From an uncultured Spirochaetaceae bacterium (GTDB taxonomy: Bacteria; Spirochaetota; Spirochaetia; Treponematales; Treponemataceae), in contig CACYWZ010000002.1 of the NCBI GenBank assembly GCA_902778325.1, positions 62,001-126,000 of the forward strand: a stretch of 64,000 bases of DNA, written 5' to 3'. Shown in pieces: positions 7,026-14,503 of this stretch; the stretch's first letter is position 1, and each line of letters begins with the position of its first letter. The notes beneath the pieces were generated by a model that worked only from the letters and a program-made list of their open reading frames with translations, was not told where the DNA came from and did no database searches. Position numbers and translations under genes: made by a program.

Positions 7026-9125
7026 TCAGACTGCAAACTGGTCGATTTGCGTTCCGATATTGCCAATCGACTCGCTCATATCTTTTGTAACATCGTTCAA
7101 AGCGTTTCCTGTTTCGTGGATTTTCGTCGCGCTGTGAGACATTTCGTCCATACTTTGCATAATCGACGCCGTCGCGCTCTGAAGTCGCTCCATCTCGTCA
7201 AGAATCGCCTTGTTGCCCTCTGTCATTTCGCGAGAAGCAATCTTGACCTCTGCGGTGCTGTCATTCATCGAGTGAAGCGAATCGCCAATCTGGCGGCTTC
7301 CTGCCTGCTGTTCCTCCATTGCGCCCTTGATTAGCATAACAAGCTCGTCAGTTTCGCGAATCTTTGCCGTCACCGACATGAACGCATCGCTTGAAGACGC
7401 AGAAGCCGATACAACAGAGCCGATTGAATCTTTTATGCGGCTGAGCTGCTCACCAATTGCAAGAGACTGCTCGCTTGAGGTCTCAGAAAGTTTTCGGATT
7501 TCGTCAGCAACAACAGAAAATCCCTTTCCGGCGTCCCCAGCGTGAGCCGCTTCAATTGCGGCATTCATAGCAAGAAGGTTTGTCTGCTCTGCAATCGCGC
7601 TAATCGCCGAGTTCGCTTCCTGAAGCATAACCGACTGCGCTTCAATGTCCTCGATTTTTGCATTGACATCGTTCTGTTTGTTCAATCCGTCCTGAGCGGC
7701 AGCACGAAGAGAATCAAATGAGGCTGCCATCTTTTCAACGCTCTGATTTACACTTGAGATGTTTCCAATCATCTGCTCAACAGCAGAGCTCGCGTTTGAA
7801 ACTTGGTCGCTTTGTCCCTGAATCATCTTTTCAAGAGACGCAATGTTAGAAGAAATCTCGTTCACAGCGCCCGCAGCCTGGTCAACACTGTTCGCCTGCT
7901 GGTCAATCTGATTTTTGACGCTGTCAATGTTGGAAATAATCTCCTGAATTGAGACAGATGTGTCCTCCGCGCTGGCGCTAAGATTCTCGCCAGCAATAGA
8001 AAGCATGTTCTTTGAGTCTTTGACCTGCTTGATTATGTCGTGAAGCTTTGAGACAAAATCGTTGAAGCCCTTCACAACAGCGCCAATCTCGTTGTTTGCG
8101 TTCTTGACTTCAATGCGGTGAGTTAGATTTGCGTCCCCAGAGGCAATTCCCTCGATTGTATCGCGGACAATCTGGAGCGGTCTTAATGCAGACGAAACAA
8201 CAAGAACAAGAAGCGTCAAAACAGAAATCAAGAACACGCCAGAGAACAAGCCGATGAGTTTCGTTACTTTTGAAGAGACTTCTTTCAGCTGAGTTTCCTC
8301 AATTGCAATGATAATCGTCATCGGAGTGCCCTCAACTTCGCTGAACGTCGCAAATTGCCTCGTGTCTCTTGAAGAGTGAAGGACTCCAAGCCCGTTTCCG
8401 CCCTGAACCGCGCGCGAGAAGAACGCTTTTGTGTCTTGCGGGAGGTCAGAATCCTCGATGACATTGCGCTTCAAAATGAAATCCGTGTTCTCATGTGCTG
8501 TGATAAAGCCCTTTTTGTCAATAATGAACGCGTTGCTCTTCTCGCCGAGTTTTATTGAGCGAGTGAGATTCACCAGCTCCTCGATTTCAACAATACCAGC
8601 AAAAAATCCGACCGTGTGACCATTTTGCTTGACGGCTCTTGCAACATGAAAGACGTGCCGACCGTTGTTCTTTGAAACAACAACAGTATCAATATACTCG
8701 TCCTTTCCCTCGCCGATAATCGCCTTAAAATAAGCGCGGTCGCTCACATCGCCCGTTCCGCCATCGTCGGAGTTCCAAGTGCCGTCAGGAGTGACATAGA
8801 TAACATAGTTGTAAATCGAAGGGCGCTGCGCCTTGTGAGCGTGAAGCCACTCGACGATTTCCTCCGTAGTGCCATTTCGAGCAACATCAGAGGCTGTATA
8901 AAAATGGAGCTGATTTACATAACTGTGAAGCGTGGTGTAAACATCATCGCGGAAAATATCTGCAATCTGAGTAACGCTGTCTTTGTATAACTTATTTACT
9001 TCTTTTTCTGTGCTGCCCTTAACAAGCCAGCCTTGCCCTGCGTTCAAGATAAGAATAGCAATCCCCAAAGCCAGAACAACTTTGACAACAAGCCTCTCAC
9101 GCTTTCTTATTTTCTTGCTGCTCAT
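7026..9125 (-). CDS. Methyl-accepting chemotaxis protein (dCache-HAMP-MCP)
   Basis: A 699-residue transmembrane chemoreceptor. A membrane helix near residues 14-32 (VVLALGIAILILNAGQGW) is followed by an extracytoplasmic dCache-type sensor to about 290. A second helix lies near 305-328 and leads into a HAMP linker (SALRPLQIVRDTIEGIASG). The rest is the long coiled-coil signalling domain with the tip sequence IAEQTNLLAMNAAIEAAHAG, GKGFSVVADEIRKLSE. The ligand cannot be read from sequence. The ATG at 9125 is preferred over one 24 bp upstream because it has AGGAG six nt before it. The gene stands alone, with its own terminator at 6966-6999. Confidence 0.95.
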   Translation of the reverse strand: MSSKKIRKRERLVVKVVLALGIAILILNAGQGWLVKGSTEKEVNKLYKDSVTQIADIFRDDVYTTLHSYVNQLHFYTASDVARNGTTEEIVEWLHAHKAQRPSIYNYVIYVTPDGTWNSDDGGTGDVSDRAYFKAIIGEGKDEYIDTVVVSKNNGRHVFHVARAVKQNGHTVGFFAGIVEIEELVNLTRSIKLGEKSNAFIIDKKGFITAHENTDFILKRNVIEDSDLPQDTKAFFSRAVQGGNGLGVLHSSRDTRQFATFSEVEGTPMTIIIAIEETQLKEVSSKVTKLIGLFSGVFLISVLTLLVLVVSSALRPLQIVRDTIEGIASGDANLTHRIEVKNANNEIGAVVKGFNDFVSKLHDIIKQVKDSKNMLSIAGENLSASAEDTSVSIQEIISNIDSVKNQIDQQANSVDQAAGAVNEISSNIASLEKMIQGQSDQVSNASSAVEQMIGNISSVNQSVEKMAASFDSLRAAAQDGLNKQNDVNAKIEDIEAQSVMLQEANSAISAIAEQTNLLAMNAAIEAAHAGDAGKGFSVVADEIRKLSETSSEQSLAIGEQLSRIKDSIGSVVSASASSSDAFMSVTAKIRETDELVMLIKGAMEEQQAGSRQIGDSLHSMNDSTAEVKIASREMTEGNKAILDEMERLQSATASIMQSMDEMSHSATKIHETGNALNDVTKDMSESIGNIGTQIDQFAV

Positions 9126-9247
9126 AATTCCTCCAAATCCATTCTCCAAAAGTATATTCTAAAACATTTAAGAATTATAACATTGCTTTGCAGAAAAACA
9201 AATTCGAAATTCAGGAATTCGCTTGTACTTGAAAGCAGCAAGGAAAA

Positions 9248-9994
9248 TTATTCAGACTTTGAAAACTTGTTGCGGTAGTAAAGCTCGCGAAAGCGCTTCG
9301 GAGTCAGACCTGTGTAGCGCCTGAAAACGCTGATGAAATAGCTTTCCGACGAAAAACAAAGATAATTCGCAATCTCAACCGCAGAATACTCCGAGAAAAT
9401 CAGCAGATTCTTCGCAGCGTCAATCTTCTTGTTCATTATGTACTGAACGACCGTGACGCCAACCTCGCTGTGAAAGAGCTTCGACAAATAACTTTCGCTC
9501 AAGCCCGCCTCTTCGGCAAGAGAATCAAGCGTAATGCGGCTGTGAAGGTTGTTGTAAATGTAATCGATGCACTTCGTTATCGGCTTTGAATAAAGGCGAT
9601 GGCGACTGTTGTTCTTCATCGCCCGCGTGAACTCCCTCACGATTTCCTCGTGAAGAGAATGCACGCTCTCCTCATCAGAGCAAGTGTCAACACGGCGAAT
9701 GTAAATGTCGCTCATATTGTACGCCGTTTCTTCCTCAAGCCCGCCCTCAATGCAGTATCGAGTGATGAACGCCACCGACACAACAAGATGATACTTCAAG
9801 TTGCGAAGCGGATTTTCAGAAAGTTTGCCGTATCCGGCAGTCGAGCAAAGCGGCGTGAAAAGTTTTTTCACAGCGCGAAAGTCGCCGGATTGAATGCTTT
9901 GAAAAAAAGCCACTTCCTTGTTGTAAGGAATGTGCTTGAACATATATTCACGGTTGTTAAAAGCAGTGTGTGTCAGTTCGCTATCGATGCTCAT
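9248..9994 (-). CDS. AraC-family transcriptional regulator
   Basis: The 248-residue protein ends in a classic AraC double helix-turn-helix: ITLDSLAEEAGLSESYLSKL (first) and SAVEIANYLCFSSESYFISV (second), closing with FRRYTGLTPKRFRELYY. The N-terminal 130 residues do not show a cupin pattern; they may be a sensor of another type. The ATG at 9994 has GGAG five nt upstream. The gene diverges from the small RNA that starts near 10065, with inverted -10-like boxes between them, so the RNA is a plausible target; this is inference. Confidence 0.9.
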   Translation of the reverse strand: MSIDSELTHTAFNNREYMFKHIPYNKEVAFFQSIQSGDFRAVKKLFTPLCSTAGYGKLSENPLRNLKYHLVVSVAFITRYCIEGGLEEETAYNMSDIYIRRVDTCSDEESVHSLHEEIVREFTRAMKNNSRHRLYSKPITKCIDYIYNNLHSRITLDSLAEEAGLSESYLSKLFHSEVGVTVVQYIMNKKIDAAKNLLIFSEYSAVEIANYLCFSSESYFISVFRRYTGLTPKRFRELYYRNKFSKSE

Positions 9995-10012
9995 AATCAC
10001 TCCATCAGAAAA

Positions 10013-10058
10013 AGTATATCACAAATTTCTGACATACAGACAAAACATTTGATATACT
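10013..10058. promoter_or_regulatory. Divergent promoter region with inverted -10-like boxes
   Basis: AGTATATCA (10013-10021) and TGATATACT (10050-10058) form a 9-bp inverted repeat, placing TATACT on each strand. On the plus strand CTGACA (10029-10034) stands 18 nt before TATACT (10053-10058), a reasonable promoter for the small RNA. The minus-strand copy faces the AraC-type gene. Confidence 0.5.
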
Positions 10059-10064
10059 TTGCAT

Positions 10065-10247
10065 ATAATCCAACATTAAACTGTTTTAAGCAAGCGGCAG
10101 AAAGCGTGATTTTACTAAAATCTGTCGCTTGGTGTCTCCGAAACTGCAACTTCGGCAAAAGCTGAATTTGCATACGGAACCAACCGTTTCTTATAACCTC
10201 CTTGCAGGGCTTGAGCCGAAGTTTTCGGAGCAAGCCCTTTTGTTTTT
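10065..10247 (+). ncRNA. Putative structured small RNA with an exposed anti-Shine-Dalgarno sequence
   Basis: No protein is apparent. The predicted transcript of about 183 nt begins with a hairpin (CAAGCGGCAGA at 10091-10101 with TCTGTCGCTTG at 10121-10131). It ends in an intrinsic terminator (10207-10247). CTCCGAAA and ACTTCGGC (10136-10156) can also pair with GCCGAAGTTTTCGGAG (10215-10230), which competes with the terminator stem. Between lie a small hairpin ACGG/CCGT and the unpaired-looking ACCTCCTT at 10196-10203, identical to the anti-Shine-Dalgarno tail of 16S rRNA. I could not match it to 6S, tmRNA, RNase P or a known riboswitch. Confidence 0.5.
10207..10247 (+). terminator. Intrinsic terminator of the putative small RNA
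   Basis: GGGCTTG (10207-10213) pairs with CAAGCCC (10231-10237); an inner CCGAA/TTCGG extends the stem, and TTTTGTTTTT follows. Confidence 0.85.
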
Positions 10248-10280
10248 CCGCTCTCTTCTGACCATTTTTTCCATTGCCGC

Positions 10281-10588
10281 ATTTAGTTTTTCAATACTTT
10301 TTCAAGAAAACGAGGCTAAACTATTTAGTTTTTCAATACTTTCTTAAGAAAATGGGGCAAACTATTTAGTTTTTCAATACTTTCTTAAGAAAATGAGGCG
10401 AAACTATTTAGTTTTTCAATACCTTTTTAAGAAAACGGCAAAAAACATTTGTTGTTTCAATACTTTCTTAAGAAAACAGGGCGACAATATTTATTGTTTC
10501 AACACTTTTTTAAGAAAATGGCAAAAAACATTTATTGTTTCAATACTTTCTTAAGAAAACACAGAAAAAACATTTTTTGCAAGGTCAA
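10281..10588. repeat. Tandem array B, alternating 42- and 41-bp units
   Basis: Eight units start at 10281, 10323, 10364, 10406, 10447, 10489, 10530 and 10572, with steps 42, 41, 42, 41, 42, 41, 42. The shared unit begins ATTTAGTTTTTCAATACTTT and continues CTTAAGAAAA, a short palindrome. Later units change TTTAGTTT to TTTATTGTTT. It lies downstream of the YgjV-like gene and of the small RNA terminator; no gene is seen within it. Confidence 0.9.
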
Positions 10589-10634
10589 AGAAGAAAAAAG
10601 TGGGCAAAACATTTTCAGATGGACTCTTGAGAAT

Positions 10635-10705
10635 GTCATGCCGAACTCGTTTTCAGCCTCTGGTTGCTTAGCGAAGTCGAAGCAAAAACAAGTTCGCGCA
10701 ATGAC
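10635..10705. repeat. Degenerate REP-like inverted element
   Basis: GTCATGCCGAACTCGTTTTC on the left is roughly mirrored by AACAAGTTCGCGCAATGAC on the right, with a short spacer. It belongs to the same loose class as the elements at 2453 and 53104. Confidence 0.45.
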
Positions 10706-10743
10706 AATCCTAAAATATCAGCACGCCTTTGTGCCGCACAAAA

Positions 10744-11346
10744 TCAGTTTTCTTTTGTGAAAACGCCGTCCTTTTCGACGAAGCCCATTTTCAAAAGATA
10801 TTTTTTGTGCGACGGAGCGGGATTTTTGAATGTGAGGCGCTTAATGCCCTCGTCTTTGAGCGCGGCAAAGAGCATTTCGCCTGCCGAGCAATCGCGATAG
10901 CCTTTTGATGTGTAATCGATGAGGATATCGAGAGTGCCGTCAGCTTCTTTTTTTGCGGCAAAGACGCCTGCAATCTCGTTCTTGCACCACACTGTTTTTG
11001 CGTAATCCGCGCTTTGTGCGTTCTTGGCAAAATCAGGGAAGAAAAGGGCGATGTCGTCTTTGTTTTTTTCGAGGAAGAACGCTGTGCAAGCGTCTTTGAC
11101 AGAAGAGGCGACGAGGGTGAACGAGGCTTTCTGATTGTACATTCTGACGAGATGGACAAGATTGATTACGACGAGAGCGGCATTCATGAACGCTGTCGGA
11201 TACGCTCCTTTTTGCATGAGGTAGAAGAACGAAATAAGAGAGCCGATTGTGTTGAGAACGCGCAGGCGCACAACGCTGCTCATCAAAAACGACAGCAAAA
11301 GAAATGCTGTTCCAAGATAACCGAGGATTTCAAAAAAGTAATTCAT
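10744..11346 (-). CDS. YgjV-like membrane protein fused to a GNAT-like domain
   Basis: 200 residues. The N-terminal 80 residues hold three or four membrane helices in the YgjV pattern (LGYLGTAFLLLSFLMSSV, then LRVLNTIGSLISFFYLMQKG and YPTAFMNAALVVINLVHLVR). The C-terminal half resembles a small acetyltransferase-like fold: VFAAKKEADGTLDILIDYTS, then DCSAGEMLF and HKKYLLKMGF. The same combination occurs in other YgjV homologues; the function is unknown. The open frame continues far upstream of the ATG at 11346, but that part is antisense to ettA and is not coding. Confidence 0.75.
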   Translation of the reverse strand: MNYFFEILGYLGTAFLLLSFLMSSVVRLRVLNTIGSLISFFYLMQKGAYPTAFMNAALVVINLVHLVRMYNQKASFTLVASSVKDACTAFFLEKNKDDIALFFPDFAKNAQSADYAKTVWCKNEIAGVFAAKKEADGTLDILIDYTSKGYRDCSAGEMLFAALKDEGIKRLTFKNPAPSHKKYLLKMGFVEKDGVFTKEN

Positions 11347-11429
11347 AGGTGTGTGATTATGATTGATTAGCGCTTTTATATCAAGCGCTCTTTTTTTTGA
11401 GCACGCTTTCTTTTTTTTATAATCTCGCT

Positions 11430-11435
11430 TATACT
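11430..11435 (+). promoter_or_regulatory. -10 box of ettA (leaderless start)
   Basis: TATACT is followed by 7 nt (TCAATCT) and the ettA ATG at 11443. No Shine-Dalgarno sequence is present. Confidence 0.5.
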
Positions 11436-11442
11436 TCAATCT

Positions 11443-13182
11443 ATGGCTAAGACATTTGACGACAAGAAAATCATTTACACGATGGATCGCGTGAGCCGCG
11501 CTTACGGCACTAAGGTTGTTCTTAAAGACATTTCGATTTCGTACTACTACGGTGCGAAAATCGGCGTTATCGGCGAAAACGGAGCGGGTAAATCTTCGCT
11601 TTTCAAGATTTTCGCAGGAATCGACACAGATTACACAGGCGAAACAAAGCTGCTCCCCGGATACACAATGGGCTATCTTGAGCAAGAGCCGCAGCTTGAA
11701 GCGGGCAAAACCGTTATGGAAATCGTAAAAGAGGGCGTAAAACCAATCACTGACTTGCTTGCAGAGTTCGACAAGGTGAACGAGGCTTTCGGCGACCCTG
11801 ACGCAGATTTCGACAAACTTTGCGCTCGTCAGGCCGAATTGCAAGAGAAGCTCGACGCTGCTGACGCGTGGAACTTGGACGCAAACCTTGAGCTTGCAAT
11901 GGACGCACTCCGCTGTCCGCCAGCCGACCAAGTTGTCGATGTGCTTTCTGGAGGAGAACGCCGCCGCGTCGCGCTCTGCCGTCTTTTGTTGCAGCAGCCC
12001 GACATCTTGCTCCTCGACGAGCCGACAAACCACCTCGACGCAGAAACAGTCGCATGGCTTGAGCGTCATCTCAAAGATTACAAAGGCACAATCATCGCCA
12101 TCACTCACGACCGCTACTTTTTGGACAATGTTGCGGGCTGGATTTTGGAAATGGACAGAGGCGAGGGCTATCCTTTCAAGGGTAACTATTCCGAGTGGCT
12201 CGAAGCAAAGCAGAAGCGTCTTGCTCTCGAAGAAAAGCAGGCTTCAGTCCGCCAGCGCGAAATGCAAGAAGAGCTTGAGTGGATTCACGCAGGCGCAAAG
12301 GGCAGACAGGCAAAGCACAAGGAACACATCACAAAATACGAAGCCCTTTTGGCAGAAGAATCAAGCCGCGTAAAGCTCAAGGACACACAGATTTCTATTC
12401 CTGCAGGTCCTCGCTTGGGCAATGTGGTTATCAACGCAGAAAAGCTCACCAAGTCTTTCGGCGACAAGCTCCTTTTCGAGAACTTGGATTTCTCAATCCC
12501 TGCAGGTGCGGTTGTCGGCATTGTCGGTCCTAACGGCGCGGGAAAAACGACGCTCTTCAAGCTCATCGCAGACGCTTACGGCGAAGACACAGGCGAAAAG
12601 CCAGATTCAGGCTCAATCAAAATCGGCGAGACAGTCAAGCTCGTGTATGTTGACCAGATGCGAAGCAAGCTCGACCCGAACAAGACGGTTTACGAAATGC
12701 TCTCAGGAGGCGCTGACCTCGTGAAGCTCGGTGCGGTTGACGAAAAAGGTCGCCCCGTGAATGGCGCGCTTCGCGAAATCAATGCACACGCGTATTGCTC
12801 TTGGTTCAATTTCAACGGTCCTGAGCAAAACAAGAAAATCAGCGTGCTTTCTGGTGGTGAAAAGAACCGCTTGAATATGGGAATGATGTTCAAGGAAGCA
12901 GGCAACGTGCTTTTGCTTGACGAGCCGACAAATGACCTCGACATCACGACGACACGAAGTCTTGAAGAGGCGATTAGTCAGTTCGCAGGCGTTGTTTTGG
13001 TTGTCAGCCACGACCGCTACTTCCTCGACCGTATCTGCACGCACATTTTGGCGTTCGAGAACAACAGCGAAGTCAAGTTCTTCGAGGGCAACTGGAGCGA
13101 ATACGTCGAATGGAAGAAGAAAGTGCTCGGCATTGACTCAGAAATTCCTCACAAAACCGTCTATCGAAAGCTCGTAAGATAG
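11443..13182 (+). CDS. ettA: Energy-dependent translational throttle protein EttA (ABC-F ATPase)
   Basis: EttA binds the ribosomal E site and gates entry into elongation according to the ATP/ADP ratio. The 579-residue protein has two ABC ATPase domains and no membrane segment. Walker A motifs are GENGAGKSS (about 43-51) and GPNGAGKTT (about 364-372). Signatures are LSGGERRRVA and LSGGEKNRLN. Walker B motifs are ILLLDEPTNHLD and VLLLDEPTNDLD. The linker between the domains contains the charged helical arm region (QKRLALEEKQASVRQREMQE). Length and motif spacing match EttA rather than antibiotic-resistance ABC-F proteins. The start appears leaderless. A decayed toxin module sits directly after the stop. 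Confidence 0.95.
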   Translation: MAKTFDDKKIIYTMDRVSRAYGTKVVLKDISISYYYGAKIGVIGENGAGKSSLFKIFAGIDTDYTGETKLLPGYTMGYLEQEPQLEAGKTVMEIVKEGVKPITDLLAEFDKVNEAFGDPDADFDKLCARQAELQEKLDAADAWNLDANLELAMDALRCPPADQVVDVLSGGERRRVALCRLLLQQPDILLLDEPTNHLDAETVAWLERHLKDYKGTIIAITHDRYFLDNVAGWILEMDRGEGYPFKGNYSEWLEAKQKRLALEEKQASVRQREMQEELEWIHAGAKGRQAKHKEHITKYEALLAEESSRVKLKDTQISIPAGPRLGNVVINAEKLTKSFGDKLLFENLDFSIPAGAVVGIVGPNGAGKTTLFKLIADAYGEDTGEKPDSGSIKIGETVKLVYVDQMRSKLDPNKTVYEMLSGGADLVKLGAVDEKGRPVNGALREINAHAYCSWFNFNGPEQNKKISVLSGGEKNRLNMGMMFKEAGNVLLLDEPTNDLDITTTRSLEEAISQFAGVVLVVSHDRYFLDRICTHILAFENNSEVKFFEGNWSEYVEWKKKVLGIDSEIPHKTVYRKLVR

Positions 13183-13235
13183 AAATAGGGGGCATTTTAT
13201 GAAATACAGGCGACGAGGCACGATTGAAGCATTGC
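13179..13235 (+). repeat. Left copy of a 57-bp perfect direct repeat
   Basis: Identical to 13680-13736. It contains the ribosome-binding region, start codon and first codons of the small gene at 13700, so this left copy creates a false start at 13199 that runs in frame into the antitoxin-like gene. The copies are 501 bp apart and bound a 444-bp insertion. Confidence 0.9.
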
Positions 13236-13270
13236 CTGTATATTTCAAAGGTTGTAAAAAGGAGGAAATT

Positions 13271-13576
13271 ATGACAGAAGTTGCACTCAGAAACGAAGCA
13301 GTAACCCTTTTGAATGAGCTTTCCGAACAGAAACTTCTTTCTGCTATTTTGTATATGCGGTTTATAAAGCAACAAAATATGGAGGAAAGTGCTTCTGCAA
13401 AAAAGCATAAAGTGCTTGAAGCTTTAGCAGGTTCTATTCACGACGATACATTTATCCGTCCAGAACAGCCATCTCTAGAACAAAGGAATTGTTCCGTTCA
13501 TCGACAATATGACGCACACTTATGCAAAAATCCGAAGCAACCTGGAAAAGCAAGGATGCGCAATTGGAGCAAATGA
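13271..13576 (+). CDS. VapB-like antitoxin with an altered C-terminus
   Basis: The ATG at 13271 has GGAGG five nt upstream. The first 70 residues look like a VapB antitoxin of the DUF2281 sort: VALRNEAVTLLNELSEQKLL, then a central helix and IHDDTFIRPEQPSLEQR, the usual tail of such antitoxins. From codon 74 on (CSVHRQYD...) the frame runs out of phase over the remnant of the toxin gene, so the last 30 residues are probably a by-product of a deletion. Antitoxin function may survive without a toxin partner. Confidence 0.55.
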   Translation: MTEVALRNEAVTLLNELSEQKLLSAILYMRFIKQQNMEESASAKKHKVLEALAGSIHDDTFIRPEQPSLEQRNCSVHRQYDAHLCKNPKQPGKARMRNWSK

Positions 13577-13703
13577 TATGTTTATTGCTGCAACTGCATT
13601 ATATTACGGAGTAACGCTCGTTACTCACAACACAAAAGAGTTTGCACGCATAACCGATTTAAAACTAGATGACTGGAATATAGAAATAGGGGGCATTTTA
13701 TGA
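13479..13703 (+). pseudogene. C-terminal remnant of a VapC (PIN-domain) toxin
   Basis: In a frame other than that of the antitoxin, 74 codons read as the end of a VapC RNase: IVPFIDN, YAKIRSNLEKQG, then IGANDMFIAATALYYGVTLVTHNTKEF. The latter carries the conserved GxxD and TxN active-site positions. The N-terminal half, including the first catalytic aspartate and the start codon, is missing; a stop (TAG, 13476-13478) precedes the frame. The last residues and stop come from the right 57-bp repeat. The toxin is almost certainly inactive. PIN-domain assignment is confident; that a single deletion fused antitoxin and toxin ends is inference. Confidence 0.75.
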
Positions 13704-13736
13704 AATACAGGCGACGAGGCACGATTGAAGCATTGC
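13680..13736 (+). repeat. Right copy of the 57-bp direct repeat
   Basis: Same sequence as 13179-13235. Here it leads into the complete gene at 13700, so this is probably the original context and the left copy is the duplicate. Confidence 0.9.
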
Positions 13737-13963
13737 AGTGGACAGGCAAAAACAAAGCCGAGGTCAAAGCATTTGCCTCTCAGTTCGCGCTTTTTGACCA
13801 CGCGGACGTTGACGGCGACGGCACTCTCGACAGCGTGCTAAAAGTGCGCACCGCAGAGAAAATCGTTCCTGCACAAAACGGCGACTACCTCGTTCGCGGC
13901 GAAAAAGGCGACTTCCTTTTGGTAAAGAAAGCCGATTTCGAGCGCGAATGGGAGCAGGCATAA
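13700..13963 (+). CDS. Small phage-type protein (87 residues)
   Basis: The sequence begins MKYRRRGTIEALQWTG and ends with NGDYLVRGEKGDFLLVKKADFEREW. This matches the layout of small phage-associated proteins that start M-K-[YF]-R-x-x-x-x-[IV]-E-A and finish G-D-Y-I-x-x-G-x-x-G-E-x-x-x-x-x-x-x-x-F-E. A DVDGDGTLDSVL stretch in the middle resembles an EF-hand-like loop but is probably coincidental. Function is unknown. It has a GGGGG ribosome-binding site inside the 57-bp repeat and follows ettA, from which it may be transcribed. Confidence 0.65.
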   Translation: MKYRRRGTIEALQWTGKNKAEVKAFASQFALFDHADVDGDGTLDSVLKVRTAEKIVPAQNGDYLVRGEKGDFLLVKKADFEREWEQA

Positions 13964-14033
13964 CCTGATTTACAAAAGCATAGCCTGATTTGTAAGGATT
14001 TGGCTGTTTTATAAGCACCCCGCGGGTGCGAAA

Positions 14034-14068
14034 AAGAGGTATCAAGTGCGATGCCTCTTTTTTCTTTC
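14034..14068 (+). terminator. Intrinsic terminator
   Basis: AGAGGTATC pairs imperfectly with ATGCCTCT and is followed by a T-run. A GC-rich hairpin (GCACCCCGCGGGTGC) lies just upstream. It closes the ettA/13700 unit. Confidence 0.7.
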
Positions 14069-14104
14069 GCTTTCCTTGTTATAATATTTTCAAAGGAGAC
14101 TCTT

Positions 14105-14503
14105 ATGAACCTAAATTATCGTGTTTTGGACAGCGACATCTTCGAGTCGTACATGGCACTCGAAGGCTGGGACAATTTTCCGCTTTTGAAGAGCTACACC
14201 GAGAAAGGCGAGTTCTCGTTCGTCCTCAAAAGCTGCTCTTTCATGGTCTTCGATTACAAGCCTTCAAGCGATTTCCTCAAAGCAGTGTGCATTTACAAAA
14301 TGCTTGGCGACACACTCTCGATTTACCTCTTTGAAGTCAACAAAAACTACCGCCACATCGGAATCGGAACGTTCGCCATGGAGCGCCTCATGCTCGAAAC
14401 AGGAGCGAAAAACATCGTTTTGGACGCAAAAGACACAAACGCCGAAATATTTTGGAAGAACCTCGGACTCCAGAAAATCGACGAGCAAACGTACAGCCTC
14501 TAA
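14105..14503 (+). CDS. GNAT-family N-acetyltransferase
   Basis: 132 residues with the acetyl-CoA loop region LFEVNKNYRHIGIGTFAMER (about 76-95; RxxGIG) and the closing strand and helix ILDAKDTN-type segment followed by AEIFWKNLGLQKI. The ATG at 14105 follows AAAGGAG, the best ribosome-binding site; an earlier in-frame ATG lacks one. Substrate is unknown. It converges with the DUF6261-like gene and their 3' ends overlap by 4 bp. Confidence 0.85.
   Translation: MNLNYRVLDSDIFESYMALEGWDNFPLLKSYTEKGEFSFVLKSCSFMVFDYKPSSDFLKAVCIYKMLGDTLSIYLFEVNKNYRHIGIGTFAMERLMLETGAKNIVLDAKDTNAEIFWKNLGLQKIDEQTYSL

Noticed and set aside
9997-10233. 78-codon minus-strand frame with an AAGGAGGT sequence
   Set aside because: The Shine-Dalgarno-like sequence is the complement of the small RNA's ACCTCCTT, the spacing to any ATG is poor, and the peptide has no protein-like features.
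10281-10588. Possible CRISPR arrays (this and the other tandem arrays)
   Set aside because: Periods of 23 and 41-43 bp are too short for a repeat plus spacer, the inter-core segments are themselves partly conserved, no cas genes occur, and unit sequence changes within arrays.
11347-12108. Upstream extension of the YgjV-like reading frame
   Set aside because: It is open only because it is antisense to ettA, whose both ABC domains are fully conserved on the other strand.
13179-13736. Integron cassette reading of the 57-bp repeats
   Set aside because: The repeat lacks the GTTRRRY core and inverted structure of an attC site and overlaps a start codon; no integrase gene is present.
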